DNA of 64,000 bases from Dichotomocladium elegans (Eukaryota > Mucoromycota > Mucoromycetes > Mucorales > Lichtheimiaceae). Numbering within the stretch: the stretch's first letter is position 1; each line of letters starts with the position of its first letter. The notes under the pieces were generated by a model. That model saw only the letters and a program-made list of their open reading frames with translations, did no database searches and had not been told where the DNA came from. The stretch covers positions 930,001 to 994,000 of the forward strand of contig JAIXMN010000004.1 of assembly GCA_025716815.1 (NCBI GenBank), read 5' to 3'. Shown here in pieces: positions 22,602-34,293 of the stretch. A program made the translations under genes and the position numbers.

Positions 22602-23877
22602 ATGCATAATACTACGAAACCCACCCATCCGAAAGCAGCATCCGGCACACCATCATTGGCTCATGCCACAGCCGACAAGCAACGCGAGGCCAATGCTGGG
22701 TACATTTGAAGTTGTCTCCAAAAAAATAACAAATCTGATCGATCTCGGCATGTTGATAATGTAGATACTTGAAAAAACTTGCGAACGATCGTAAAAAGCT
22801 CGACGAGCTCCAGAACACACAGACCGTGCTTCAGCAGAAACTTCCCAAGCTGATGGAAAGCAACAAGGACGGCATGATAACTAAAGCAACGCTCGTAAGA
22901 GAGTGAACATATCGATGCGTGCGTGTGTGCGTTCGCGAGCGAACAAACGAACGAACGCACGCACGCACACGGTGTTAGTTCTATAAGGCCAAATTTATCT
23001 TTTGTTGTATATGTTGTGTTTTTTTTTTTTCTATAGGCATACTCATTATTGAGTGATCTTATCGACGAATGCATCTACGACGTCCTCTTTGAGGCACACC
23101 GAGATATCAAACAAGCAAAAAGTATATGCCAAATATGCCAGACACGGTCTGTAGATCTCATCCCAAGTAGAAAAAAAAAAAAGAAAACAGAAGGAAGACA
23201 GGCTTTCTTTTCTAACAAACCCGCCCTTTTTTTTTGTTTTTCTCTTAGTTGCCGTGCGTATGGTAAGAGGGATCTTTTGCTGCAGCAGAAAGATATATAT
23301 ATGTATATAACCATGGTCTGTCCTCACACACATATATATATACGTTCAGTGTCACGGCCGGGATGCGACATCTATGGTAACAGCTATCAGGCAAACAACC
23401 TTCCCGCATACGAGTGCGTGAATTGCCACAAGATGATTGCAGCGGGTCGGTACGCGCCTCATCTCGAAAAGTGTCTTGGACTCGCAGGAAGACAATCCAG
23501 CCGTGTGGCCAGTCGACGGTAAACCCTTTAGCGCATAGACGCACCGACCACATGTGGGCGAGTTGGAGGAGAAATAGTATCTTGACCTAGTCGGATTTTT
23601 CTTTTCTTTTCGAACGACAATAGACTCGGGTCCGCACCTCCCTTTGCACTGTCCGACGACCCATCCACTCCATCAAGCGACCCAGAGTCTGACGCCCGAA
23701 AGAAGAAGCGACCGGTCTCGGTAAGAGCGAGTTGGGGGAGAGGGGGGAGACGGAATGGGTCTATGGAGTATTTATCTGTTCCGATATACACAGTCTTCTT
23801 CTTCTTCCGGGAATGGCATTGCAAGGGTAAAGAAACTCAAGAACGGAACATCATCGTCTTCTGTAGATAGAATATAA
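22602..23877 (+). CDS. SGF11: SAGA-associated factor 11 (Sgf11)
   Basis: Six exons: 22602-22699, 22765-22894, 23037-23121, 23350-23518, 23624-23720, 23794-23877; phases close to about 220 residues. After a coiled-coil-like N-terminus (LKKLANDRKKLDELQ) comes the SAGA-binding helix LLSDLIDECIYDVLFEAHRD, then the Sgf11 zinc finger YECVNCHKMIAAGRYAPHLEKC followed by GLAGRQSSR. A Ser-rich, basic tail follows (KKKRPVSSSSSS). Sgf11 belongs to the histone H2B deubiquitinase module with Ubp8, Sus1 and Sgf73, and its finger touches the nucleosome acidic patch. Exon 4's 5' boundary is the least certain. Confidence 0.85.
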
Positions 23878-24035
23878 GCAAAAGATATGATCAAGGGTAA
23901 ATCCCATTTATTGGATTGGAAGGAACCAAGTAATGTAATATGGAAGGGGTTGTATGATACAGATGGTGAGTGCACAACTTTTGGAAGAGAGAAGGGTATA
24001 GGATATACAGCGAGAGAATGAATGAGCAAGGCAAA

Positions 24036-24976
24036 TCATTGGTTGGATGGGGGTTGGGGAAATGCCCCGTTATCATATGCTTCGGCTGGAGTCGCAGGAA
24101 CGGCGGTTGTTGCGACATTGCGCACACTCCGCAGTCGATCGAGCCAAAGTTCTGCGCGATCGACTGTGTCTGAAAATACGACGGATACCGACTGGAGCAT
24201 ATCGACCGACTCCTGGCCAAAGTTGAGGAGGCGAAGGGCCGTCCGCTCCTCGCCCTCGCTGTGAACGGAAGAGGACGAGATTGGCCGGATGGCGGGCGAA
24301 GACGAAGGCGATGTGGTCGTGGACCGAATGTCGCTCAAGGCGGCCTACAACATTTTTTTCATTTCATCATGTGTCAATAATATACAGATGGGGTGTGTGC
24401 GTCCCTCCCTTCTTGTTGCGTGACTTTTACCCAGCGACTCGGAAGATGGAGAATGAAGCCGCGCACGGCCACTTTGCCTTGATGCGGTAGGCTTGTGGCC
24501 GCGTACCGACTGACGACCTCAACAGCCTTGCGCAACGTGTTGACGATATCCCTCTTGATCAATGCGAGCTGCGAAGGGCCGCCGCTCGGTTTTGCGTTCG
24601 GTCGGTCCTGCGTGAGCTGCTGAGATGAGGCAAGTGATCCGAGAAAGTTCCGGAGGAGGGACATCTGCTGCTCAATGTGTTGGATAGCGTACTGCAGCCA
24701 GCTCAGGCAGTACTTGAGGCATTTCATCGACTCTTCGCTGATGACTGCCGCTGTCGTGCCTGCGGCCGAACTGGCGTGCACAACGAGCTGCTGCCAGGTA
24801 CTCTGGGCTGAGGGTGGCAGAGGAAGACGGTGTGGATGGTGCGATACGAAGGCCGAGCCGGTGGATCGGCTTGCTTGCGGATAAGGTGTTGGACGGATTG
24901 GCGATGTAGCCCGTGTAGCTGGTCCACTTGTGCGAGTACGCGACCGAGGTTCGGTGGTTGATGTCGATATGTTCAT
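24036..24976 (-). CDS. OPI1: Opi1-domain transcriptional regulator
   Basis: Exons (minus) 24976-24431 and 24344-24036; 284 residues. The N-terminus is Ser/Thr/Pro-rich and basic. The conserved core is EESMKCLKYCLSWLQYAIQH, VVSRYAATSLPHQGKVAVRG, FILHLPSRW, then after the intron ALRLLNFGQESVDMLQSVSV and FSDTVDRAELWLDRLRSV. In yeast Opi1 represses phospholipid (INO) genes, held at the ER by phosphatidic acid and Scs2. Mucoromycete wiring may differ. I see no FFAT motif or leucine zipper in this shorter protein. It is divergent to HSP70. Confidence 0.83.
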
Positions 24977-26337
24977 ATAGAAGAGAAAGAAAGAGAGGTG
25001 TGGACGGACGGGGATGGTAGGCGGAGAAAAATATAAAAATGCTTTTTCACGTGCTAGCGTCTGTTGCCCTCCTCTCTCCTCTCGTCGCCCGCGCCGCGCG
25101 CACTCCCCCCCCCCAAAAAAAAATCGCACTGCATCGTTCCTTTCTGCCATTTTTTGCCGAACGTCCGTTGTGTTGGTCTACATCCGGTAATCCCTCTCCA
25201 ACAACGCTTTCCTTTCTGGGGCCTCTTCCCCCACCACCGCTGCCGCTTCTCTTGCAAACCGCTTTTTCGTCCTCTTGCAAAGCTAGGTTGATTCATGGTT
25301 AATTTTTTTTTTTAAAAAAAAAGCACTAACGGTTCAAGTGGCGTGATTGCGAGATAGCGTTGCACCCGCAAAACATTTTGTAGGTCGCAAAAGGCGGGAA
25401 GCGGCACACTTAAGGGGACAGACGTCAAGCTCTCGATGGGCTCTTTTTATGGACTCAGGTCCTTAAGCCATCACCCCGATAGACAGGCTCACCCGGAGGA
25501 ATAAAGTACAGGTTGCTGTTTCGCTAAAATGAAGAACGCGTGTTGACCACGTGTCCAGAGTTCTCTTCATCGCCCTCATTAGAGCCGTCAACGTGTTTGT
25601 ATTAAGGGAAAGACAAAGAGTTGAGACGGTTTAAACAAACATCCTTCTTCTAAGGAAATATGTACGATGGGCCAGGAAGTGTGTGCTTCGATAGATAAAT
25701 AAAAAAAAATAACGCGTGAGAGATCATCTATGAAGGAAGAGACGGAGCAGAGGGCGGGAGGCGGGGACGCAGGATAGCACAGGACAGGATCTCCCAAACA
25801 TGCTTGTTGTACTCGCAACGGGGGGGGTTATTTTTCTTGGGTTGCCGTCGCTTGCCCTGTGCTGCGGTCGGTGTTGGAAGACTGAGGCAGAGCGGACAAG
25901 GAACACCAATTTATGCATTGACGTACATGGGTCAGAAAATGATCGTGAACAAGGGAGATCCTTTTCTCCTTCGCGCCTCCCTCTACCAATCCCCCCCCAA
26001 ACCCCAACCTTTGTCTGCTGACTGGGGAGCGGGAGAGGGGCTACCAGAGGCCGCACTTCGGGGAACTCCAGAAAGAAAGTATTGGATTGGTTTAGAAGGT
26101 CTTAGAGAACTGGTTCTTGCTAGAAAATGCCATCTGGGCCTAGGCATGTTTTCCATCGATACCAAATAAGGCTAGACCGTGTGAAACCTTCCTAGCGATT
26201 CTCTCAGTTTCGAATTTTTTTCATGCAGCTCACGGTATATAAAACGGATAGAGAGAAACATGGAAAAAAAATTCCCCCATACCTAATTCTTTTTCCTTTT
26301 TTCTTTACGCTTAGTCTCCTATAACCGCATATTCATC
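24977..26337. promoter_or_regulatory. Divergent intergenic region OPI1 / HSP70
   Basis: It contains a TATATAAAA box at 26236-26244, about 95 nt before the HSP70 ATG. I could not find a canonical contiguous heat-shock element (alternating GAA/TTC at 5-bp spacing); only a loose GAA...TTC...GAA cluster occurs near 26108-26130. Homopolymer C/A and T/A runs occur at 25107-25123 and 25302-25322. Confidence 0.5.
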
Positions 26338-28453
26338 ATGTCCAAAGCCGTTGGTATTGATCTCGGAACAACCTACAGCTGCGTGGCTGTATGGCAAAAC
26401 GATCGCGTGGAAATCATCGCTAATGATCAGGTAAGAAGCGCGCAGTCTGAGGAAGCGCTGGAAACCGGCTCCTCACTCTCTCAAAAAATGGTGATGTCCT
26501 CTTGCTCGCCACTCATGTAGGGTAACCGCACGACACCCTCTTATGTTGCCTTTACGGATACCGAACGCCTTATCGGCGATGCTGCTAAGAATCAAGTCGC
26601 GGTATGTATCGATTTTCGTCATAATGTAGACAAAAGTTGGATTCGACTGACGGTGTCTTTTGTTCCCTCGTTTGTATATCCTCTAGATGAACCCACATAA
26701 CACTGTATTTGATGCCAAGCGTCTCATTGGCCGTCGTTACGCTGATCCAGAAGTCCAGGCGGATATGAAGCACTGGCCATTCAAGATCATCGACAAGGGC
26801 GGCAAGCCTGTCATCGAGGTCGAGTACAAGGGCGAAAAGAAGAACTTCACACCAGAGGAAATCTCGTCGATGGTTCTCATCAAGATGCGCGAGACGGCTG
26901 AAGGCTACCTGGGCAACAAGGTTGAGAGTGCGGTCATCACCGTGCCTGCGTACTTCAATGACTCACAGCGCCAAGCGACGAAGGATGCCGGTGCCATTGC
27001 GGGCCTGAACGTCCTCCGCATCATTAACGAACCGACGGCGGCGGCCATTGCGTATGGCCTGGATAAACAGACCAAGGGCGAGCACAATGTCCTTATTTTC
27101 GACCTGGGCGGTGGCACCTTCGATGTATCTCTGCTGACCATCGAGGAGGGTATCTTTGAGGTCAAGGCCACTGCAGGAGATACCCACTTGGGTGGTGAGG
27201 ATTTCGACAACCGTCTCGTGAATCACTTCATCCAGGAGTTCAAGCGCAAGTTCAAGAAGGACATCTCCAACAATGCACGTGCGGTCCGCCGTCTCCGCAC
27301 CGCGTGCGAGCGTGCGAAGCGCACACTTTCGTCCTCTGCGCAGACCTCGATTGAGATTGACTCCCTCTTTGAGGGTATCGACTTCTACACATCGCTCACC
27401 CGCGCCCGCTTTGAGGAACTGAACCAGGATCTCTTCCGTCAGACCATGGAGCCTGTCGAGAAGGTTTTGCGCGACGCCAAGATTGACAAGGGCTCTGTCC
27501 ACGAGATTGTCCTTGTCGGTGGCTCGACGCGTATTCCCAAGGTCCAAAAGCTCGTCTCTGACTTCTTCAACGGCAAGGAGGCCAACAAGTCCATCAACCC
27601 CGACGAGGCCGTTGCTTACGGTGCCGCCGTTCAGGCCGCTATTCTCGTTGGCGACACCTCGGAGAAGACTGATGCTCTGCTGCTACTCGATGTTGCGCCT
27701 CTTTCGCTTGGTATCGAGACGGCTGGTGGTGTAATGACCGCGTTGATCAAGCGAAACACGACCGTGCCAACGAAGAAGTCCGAGACTTTCTCGACGTATG
27801 CCGACAACCAACCCGGTGTGCTGATTCAGGTCTACGAGGGCGAGCGTGCGCGCACAAAGGACAACAACCTGCTCGGCAAGTTCGAACTCACGGGTATTCC
27901 TCCTGCCCCTCGCGGCGTCCCGCAGATTGAGGTCACATTCGACGTGGATGCCAACGGTATCCTGAACGTCTCTGCGGTTGACAAGACGACCGGCAAGTCG
28001 AACAAGATCACGATCACGAACGACAAGGGCCGCCTGTCGAAGGAGGAGATCGAGCGCATGGTGGCCGATGCCGAAAAGTATAAGGCCGAGGATGAGGCTG
28101 CTGCTGCACGCATCCAGTCGAAGAACGGCCTCGAATCGTATGCATACAATCTCCGCAACACGCTTCAGGAAGAGAATGTGGCGAGCAAGATCGATGCGAG
28201 CGATAAGGAGAAGCTCAATAAGGCGGTCAACGAAACAATCGAATGGCTTGATCATAGCCAAGAGGCCAGCAAGGAAGAGTACGAGAGCAAGCAGAAGGAG
28301 CTTGAGGAGATCGCGAATCCAATCATGCAGAAGATGTACGCCGCGGCTGGAGGGGCTGGCGGTCCTGGCGGTGCTCCTGGCGGATTCCCCGGCGGTGCTC
28401 CTGGTGGTGGAGCCGGTCATGACAACGGTCCAACTGTTGAGGAGGTCGACTAA
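26338..28453 (+). CDS. Cytosolic HSP70 (SSA-type)
   Basis: Exons 26338-26430, 26521-26601, 26687-28453; 646 residues. The ATPase begins [18 protein letters not shown] (phosphate 1), then [13 protein letters not shown] (phosphate 2) and [14 protein letters not shown]. The substrate domain includes [15 protein letters not shown], and the lid is followed by a Gly/Ala/Pro-rich tail ending in EEVD, the signature of cytosolic HSP70s that dock TPR co-chaperones. Length is typical. Codon use in the long exon is noticeably more GC-rich and uniform than in neighbours, as expected for a highly expressed gene. Confidence 0.97.
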
Positions 28454-30594
28454 ATCCATGTCATTCAAGTGAAACGCTCCCCCCATCCTCTCTCAAATCA
28501 TCCCTTTCGCCAACATTTGCACGCGAGTGCTTAAACACAGAAACAGACACACAAACTCTTCTGTATCATATGTATATTCCTTGCTCTCTTTCTCTCTCCC
28601 CATCGTCTTATCCTCATATTAAGGATCTGTGTTTGTTATTTTTTTCCCTGAAATAAAAATGTCTCATTACTTACACGTTGTTGAAAGAAACATCCCTGTT
28701 TCGTATATAAACTCTTGACGCCAAAAACAAAGTGGCGCGAAACATGTATACGCGCACATGTGCCTTTCTCCCGCTCCTCCCTTCCAAGATAGTATATGTG
28801 TGTAACCCTGGAAATGCTTCGGTTGCTCAAAGTGCTTCCTGTCCGACTTTACCGAGATCCTCAAGGGACAGTGGGGATGATTTTTGATTTTAGTGTCTAT
28901 CTTTCATACCGAAAGATGATCGGGGGTGGGTCCACCTATCTACACAAAAGGAAAAGCAGGATTTTATTTAGCCAGAGAGGGACACCCCGGGGTTTCTCTC
29001 TCTCTCTCTATCTCTCCTTCTCTCTCTCTCTCTCTCTCTCCCACACACACGCAACTTTGATGGACCCGGGGCAAAAAAAAAAAGTGTTTAGCAAGATGGC
29101 TTGTCTGTCTGCCATCCGTTTCGGCCTGATGCCGAACTTTATTTCGCTTTCCAGCGAACACGATTACGCCCATGGGCATCTACTGAAGCTCAATGGATCC
29201 GCCATTCCATTATTTGTTTTGTTTTTTTACATGATACAATGAGCTTATATGTGTGTGTGTTTTTTTTTTTCTGCAACGGTTCGTCTTTTGGGGGGGGGTG
29301 GACTTTTTATCTGCAGATTGGAAATCCCCAACCCCTGATGGACCCCACCATGCCTTTACACGTCCAGGCATGCGTGCAGGAACATATACACGCGCGCGCG
29401 CGCGCGCGCGCGTGCGAGCGCGTTAACCATCGCACAATATTCCCATAGCGTCCTTCGAATTGGGGGAGGACATACTCGATGGCGGTAGGAGGGCTGGAAA
29501 GCTGGGGTCGGGCGTAGTGGTTTTTATGTTGCTTTTCCGTATGATTGCAGCCCCCCTTCGGCGGCGCCGGCAATGGGCGGAGCTCGTCTCTGCTGCTACT
29601 AATGAAGGATCCAACATGGCTTGTGTATCCCAAACCCGGACTATTAGGCCATGAACAAAACAAAGCTATACCGCCCACAGCAACGATGATGATCATTCTC
29701 TGACGATGCGGCAAAAAATGCATACCAAGTCTAATAGCGCCAAAAAAAAAAAGAAACGCACGCGCGAAAATAACTTTTTTCTTTCTTTTCTTTTCGGTGC
29801 ATAGTAAAAACTGCTCTATCTAAGCTCAGCATTTGGATATGGCCCGCATGGAAGGACACTTTCTGGTAAAAAGTGTTGCGTTCACGTTGCAAAGGGTGTT
29901 GTATATATATATGTGTGTGTATACATATATATAAAAAAAAAAAAGCGCGGCTTTTGATATGTGTCACGCTTGTGATACGTTTCCAGTCCGGCGCTATTTG
30001 ACATTTGTATTTACACACACACATCAAACGCCTAAGGTTGTCGTCATGGTTATCTGTTTTGTTTTCATTTTTGTTTGAAGAAGAGACTAGAATCGTCTCA
30101 GAACATAGAAACAAAAGTATCCTTCTTTGCATCGCTCCGAGAAATGGTTCGTCTCTAGATGCGACAAGGGCTTTTGTCCACGCTTCGAGTCGGCAACGAC
30201 GCGCCACGTGGAGAGAAAGAGATCGATTGGCGGATTTCGGGATCTCAAGGGCGCACACGTACAACCGACGACGCATGTTTTTTACTTGGTATCGAAAACG
30301 CCCCTACCCCCAGCCCGTCCATCAAGGAACGTTCCGACGGACTCAAAAAGAGGAGATGTGTTGGTGAATTGTTTTGTTTTTTCTTGAAAAAAAAAACAGC
30401 CACCATGGCGCAACGCAGACCTATGTTTGCTATCCATCCAGTATGGGTAGGCGTAGGGGCGGGCTGTAGTGTGTATATGTGTGTGTGGAGTGAGGCGTAC
30501 TTTCTACTATCCATACGAACCTGAACTCGTGGAACCTTCTGTTTTATCAACTTGTCAAATTTTAAATGATCCGACATCCTCTTCCGGCCTTGCG

Positions 30595-30602
30595 TATAAA
30601 AG
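30595..30602 (+). promoter_or_regulatory. TATA box of a candidate micro-gene
   Basis: TATAAAAG stands about 94 nt before an ATG, the same spacing as in the HSP70 promoter, and is followed by a pyrimidine-rich leader with an (AC)n run. Confidence 0.4.
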
Positions 30603-30695
30603 CTTCCGAAATCCACACCCACCCTTTCCGTTTTGTTGCTTTCACTTCCTCCATACACACACACACACACACACCATCATTTGATCTCATCAATC

Positions 30696-30770
30696 ATGCC
30701 TCCAGAAAGACCTCTCAGACCGGCCCTCCCGAGACCCTATCCAGAGCCCGTCAAACGTCCTCCAAAATAA
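30696..30770 (+). CDS. Candidate 24-residue Pro/Arg-rich micro-protein
   Basis: The ORF encodes MPPERPLRPALPRPYPEP and a VKRPPK tail, with 10 prolines in 24 residues. It sits downstream of a well-placed TATA box and pyrimidine leader, in a region without other genes. I do not recognise it; it may be chance or an exon of an unseen transcript. Confidence 0.3.
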   Translation: MPPERPLRPALPRPYPEPVKRPPK

Positions 30771-30853
30771 GCAATCAACGCGACAGTTCCTGTCAATGCG
30801 ACCATCGTTTGCTCTATTTTATGCCCCGCCACGCATTGCCTTGTCTTGCCCTG

Positions 30854-30891
30854 CCTTGCCTTGCCTTGCCTTGCCTTGCCTTGCCTTGCCT
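30854..30891. repeat. TTGCC pentanucleotide tandem repeat
   Basis: About eight tandem TTGCC units, with degenerate units on the left (TTGTC, TTGCCC). It is followed by a (CT)n run at 30939-30962. Confidence 0.85.
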
Positions 30892-33170
30892 CGTCCAGTC
30901 TGTCCTTTCCTTTCTTGTGTACATAGCGTTACCTTCCTCTCTCTCTCTCTCTCTCTCTCTCTTTTTGTCTCTCTTATACTCCCAAAGCAAGAAAAAAGTA
31001 TTCCAGTCTCGTAAACAGTCCCAATACCACTACCATTACTACTACAGTACTCATATCCAACGCAATCTCTGCCCAATGCTCAGTCCTATTCCACCTTCTT
31101 CGCTATTATTCTTTTTCTTTCTATGTGTAGTCATCTACATACGCATATATAAACATACACATACACACACGTTCTATATACCAAAATAAAAATTTGCTCA
31201 TCTATACACAGTCATTTTGCTTTTCCGTCAACCATGTGCGTGGTGTCACCACGGTGACGGTTTCCGCGTGCCACGCGCTGTGCCTGATGTGATTTTCCCT
31301 ACGCGTCAACAGGAGTAACGCATATATACGTCATTGTATAAATACTCTCACTGCCCACTTGCATGCTTCTGCTCTTCACCATCTTCCAGGTACGCATGAT
31401 CCACTCAAAACCCCCATGTTGCTTATTTTGCACTCACTCATCGGCGGGGGGCGGGGCGCAGATAACGCGTGGTTATGTTCCTCGCGCATAGAAAAAAGTA
31501 GCAGGGCTTCTCAAAACGCTTTTAATAGGAGTACGTACATGAAGTATCCATCCATCCTATTTCACAATGCCACAAAGAAAAAAAAGCACGTGGCACGACA
31601 CGACACGACAAAAAAGAAATCGTTTTCCATGCATGCTCCATGTTATTCCATCAGAATAAGAGCAGCGAGGGAACACGAAACGAACAGAGTGGCTCCCTCC
31701 AGTAAAAAAAAAAGACCCAGCGGGGCTACATACTATTTGTCATTATCATCAGGATGGGTTGATAGTTCCCATTCAAACGAAGATGAACCAACGCGAAAAC
31801 AAAATGTTGCATACGCTCGTTTTCATTTATCGATCGACAAACGTATCAAGCTTTATGAGTCTTCTTCCAGTCCCCACTCTGCATGAAACCTTTTCGATGT
31901 GGGGCAGGTTGAATTTTTTTTAAGGAGAGACAGAAAGAGTAAATAGCAAACAGAAGCTGTGATATGCTCCTAATTCTTTGATGCGAGAGAGTCTCTCTCT
32001 CTCTCTTTCTCTTTCTCTCTCTAGCTGCGTAGACGTATTGTATGTATTCTTCCCTTTTTTATTTATTTTGTATGTGTTTATGTGTGTGCGTAAACTGTCT
32101 GCTAATAAAATTAAAGGAGAGCAAAGGAAAGAGAAGGAGAGTGGTGTGATTGCATGTACGTGTATGTGTGAAGCGCGTGCTATTTATTCAAGCGATACGT
32201 AATTTGGACAGGAAAGCAAATGACTACTGTGGAGCTTGTCATTTAGTTATCTACTACTATCCAAGAAGAAGAAAAAAAACATTGCTGCACCCTGTACATG
32301 TAGATTATTTTTAGCTTCAGGAGAACTTTGATTCATTTGTCGTTCGTTGCCGCCTTGGCAATAGATGAGCTTCCTCCTGTCATGCTATAAGCGATTTCGC
32401 AGATTACATGAGAAAGGCAAAGAGAGCGAGCAAGAGAAGCAGCAACAACAATTCTTCCGTGTGACATGTGGTCGAGGTTTGTTGATGAAGGGATCTGTCG
32501 ATAAATTACTGCAGTCAAATTTTTGGTTAGTGCTTAACGAGAAAAGCACAGTAGATAAACCGCCTCTTTCCGCGCACGGTCACGAAAAACGTGGGGGTCG
32601 TCTTATCTATTGGACATTCGGACCGAGTCGTCTGTCTTCCCGAATGGACTCCAGGGATGAAAGAGTGATTAGATACATATACCTATAGAGAGAAAAGAAA
32701 GAGCTGGAACGAAGTTACGGGGGGAGAGGGAGCAATGGGCGTGAGGGAGGGACAGAGGGGTAAAGAAAGCGAGAGGGGAGAGTTGGAGATTCACGGCCCA
32801 CGCCCAAGGATAGCACTTTGTCCACGCTATCGGTTGTTTTCCCCACCCCTTCTCCAAGGGGGTTGGGAGTACTCAAGAAACTTGCATGGAAGACGTACTA
32901 ACACTCAAAACAATGGAACGTTTGCATCCAACATGGCCCCATTCTGTCAAAACCAAGTTGCCATCGTGGTACGAGCTGTGCGTGTGCGTGCGCGCGCGTG
33001 TGTGCACACACGGGTTAGCCGCAAACGGCCTTCCAACCCGCCGCTGCTACTACCTCCTCCTCTCCCCTTTTATTTTATTACTACCAAAAAAAACCCGTTA
33101 AATACGTCTCACGCCGCTTTCTACCCTCCCCCCCTCTTTTCCTTTTCTTGTCTGAACCCATCTCTATCAG

Positions 33171-33518
33171 ATGACCTTTCAAGTCGATAGACCCATCAAT
33201 TTCTTCCATGGCCCATCCACTCTAGTCAAGGACGACCTTGTTCCCGCTGATGCATTTCACCAAACACACATGGCGTATTACAACCATCACCCCCACCATC
33301 GTCAGTGCCCATCACCCACTCCCACAACAACCCACTCCATCCTCGATCCGGCTCCAACCACTCCCATGAGCGCTCTACCTCGTCTGGACTGCAGCTCGCC
33401 GCTTCATCAGCATACCTTGTCAGTCATACCAAACCATCGTGGTATGACTACCGCCCTGTCGTTTACACCACCACCACAAACTCCCGCTCCTACTACAACA
33501 TCATCCTTCGAAGAAGCC

Positions 33519-33560
<42 letters not shown>

Positions 33561-34120
33561 GCAGCAGCAACAATGTCGCCACCCCTTCCTGACCGGATCC
33601 GATCTATCCCGTGGTCTTCGTTCACCGCCTCCGCCAACGCCACGACCGATCCAGGAGTCCTGCAGCAACAACAATCGTATTGGCTCTATGATCACCCACG
33701 TCAGCACCATGATATCGTGGCAACAACATCGCCCGCATCCGCACCGCTTTCATCCTCTCATCCCCTTCCCAAGCGACGATCACAGCAACAGCTCCATGCG
33801 AGGAAATCGGGGGACGCAACGCCTCGCCGATACAAGTGTTCCGTTTGTGACAAACGATTTTCTCGTCCCAGTTCGCTTGCAACCCATATGCACAGTCACA
33901 CAGGCGAGGTACACTTCTCTCCCCCCCATCCATCTACAGAAGAGAGAGAGAGAGAGAGATGACATGGGCCTGTGTGTGTGTTCGCCAATCTATCCAGTAT
34001 ATTAATATAGACGTATAGAAACCATACACATGCCAAGTCGAAGGCTGCGGGCGCCGGTTCTCTGTCGTTAGCAATTTGCGCCGTCATGCAAAAATTCACA
34101 TCACCAAATCCTCTCCGTAA
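33171..34120 (+). CDS. Two-finger C2H2 zinc-finger transcription factor
   Basis: Exons 33171-33908 and 34019-34120; 279 residues. The first ~210 residues are low-complexity (His/Pro/Thr/Ser-rich, with an alanine tract from a GCA run at 33521-33569). Finger 1: YKCSVCDKRFSRPSSLATHM followed by HSH. The linker TGE-KPY is split by the intron. Finger 2: YTCQVEGCGRRFSVVSNLRR then HAKIH. The TGEKPY linker and C2H2 spacing indicate sequence-specific DNA binding; the target is unknown. Confidence 0.85.
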
Positions 34121-34293
34121 CGAAAACATATCAACAAGTGCTTGCACATTCGTCATGCTCCTTATTCTCTTCGCGGCTTGTACCTATTTTGTTATTTGTT
34201 CATTCCCTGTCAAAGAGTTTCCATCCCCCATACAAAGTGTAATGTTTTATTAAAGCCATCCCAAGCATCCTATGTTCTCTCTCTTTCTCAGCA

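Larger units (their letters stand above)
28454..33170. other. 4.7-kb repeat-rich spacer
   Basis: No conventional gene recognised on either strand. It is packed with simple sequence: (CT)n at 29000-29040, (CG)n at about 29391-29412, TA/TG runs at 29898-29932, (AC)n at 30656-30675, TTGCC repeats at 30854-30891 and (CT)n at 30939-30962. One TATA-headed 24-codon ORF is listed separately. It could hold a long non-coding transcript; the sequence alone cannot show this. Confidence 0.5.

Noticed and set aside
25047..25302. Overlapping ORFs on both strands in the OPI1-HSP70 spacer
   Set aside because: Low-complexity homopolymers (C and A runs) create them; there is no motif or splice context.
26071..26225. 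Heat-shock element upstream of HSP70
   Set aside because: GAA and TTC units are present but not at the 5-bp spacing needed; I could not find three proper contiguous units.
26905..28486. Long minus-strand ORFs opposite HSP70
   Set aside because: They are antisense shadows caused by biased codon use of a highly expressed gene.
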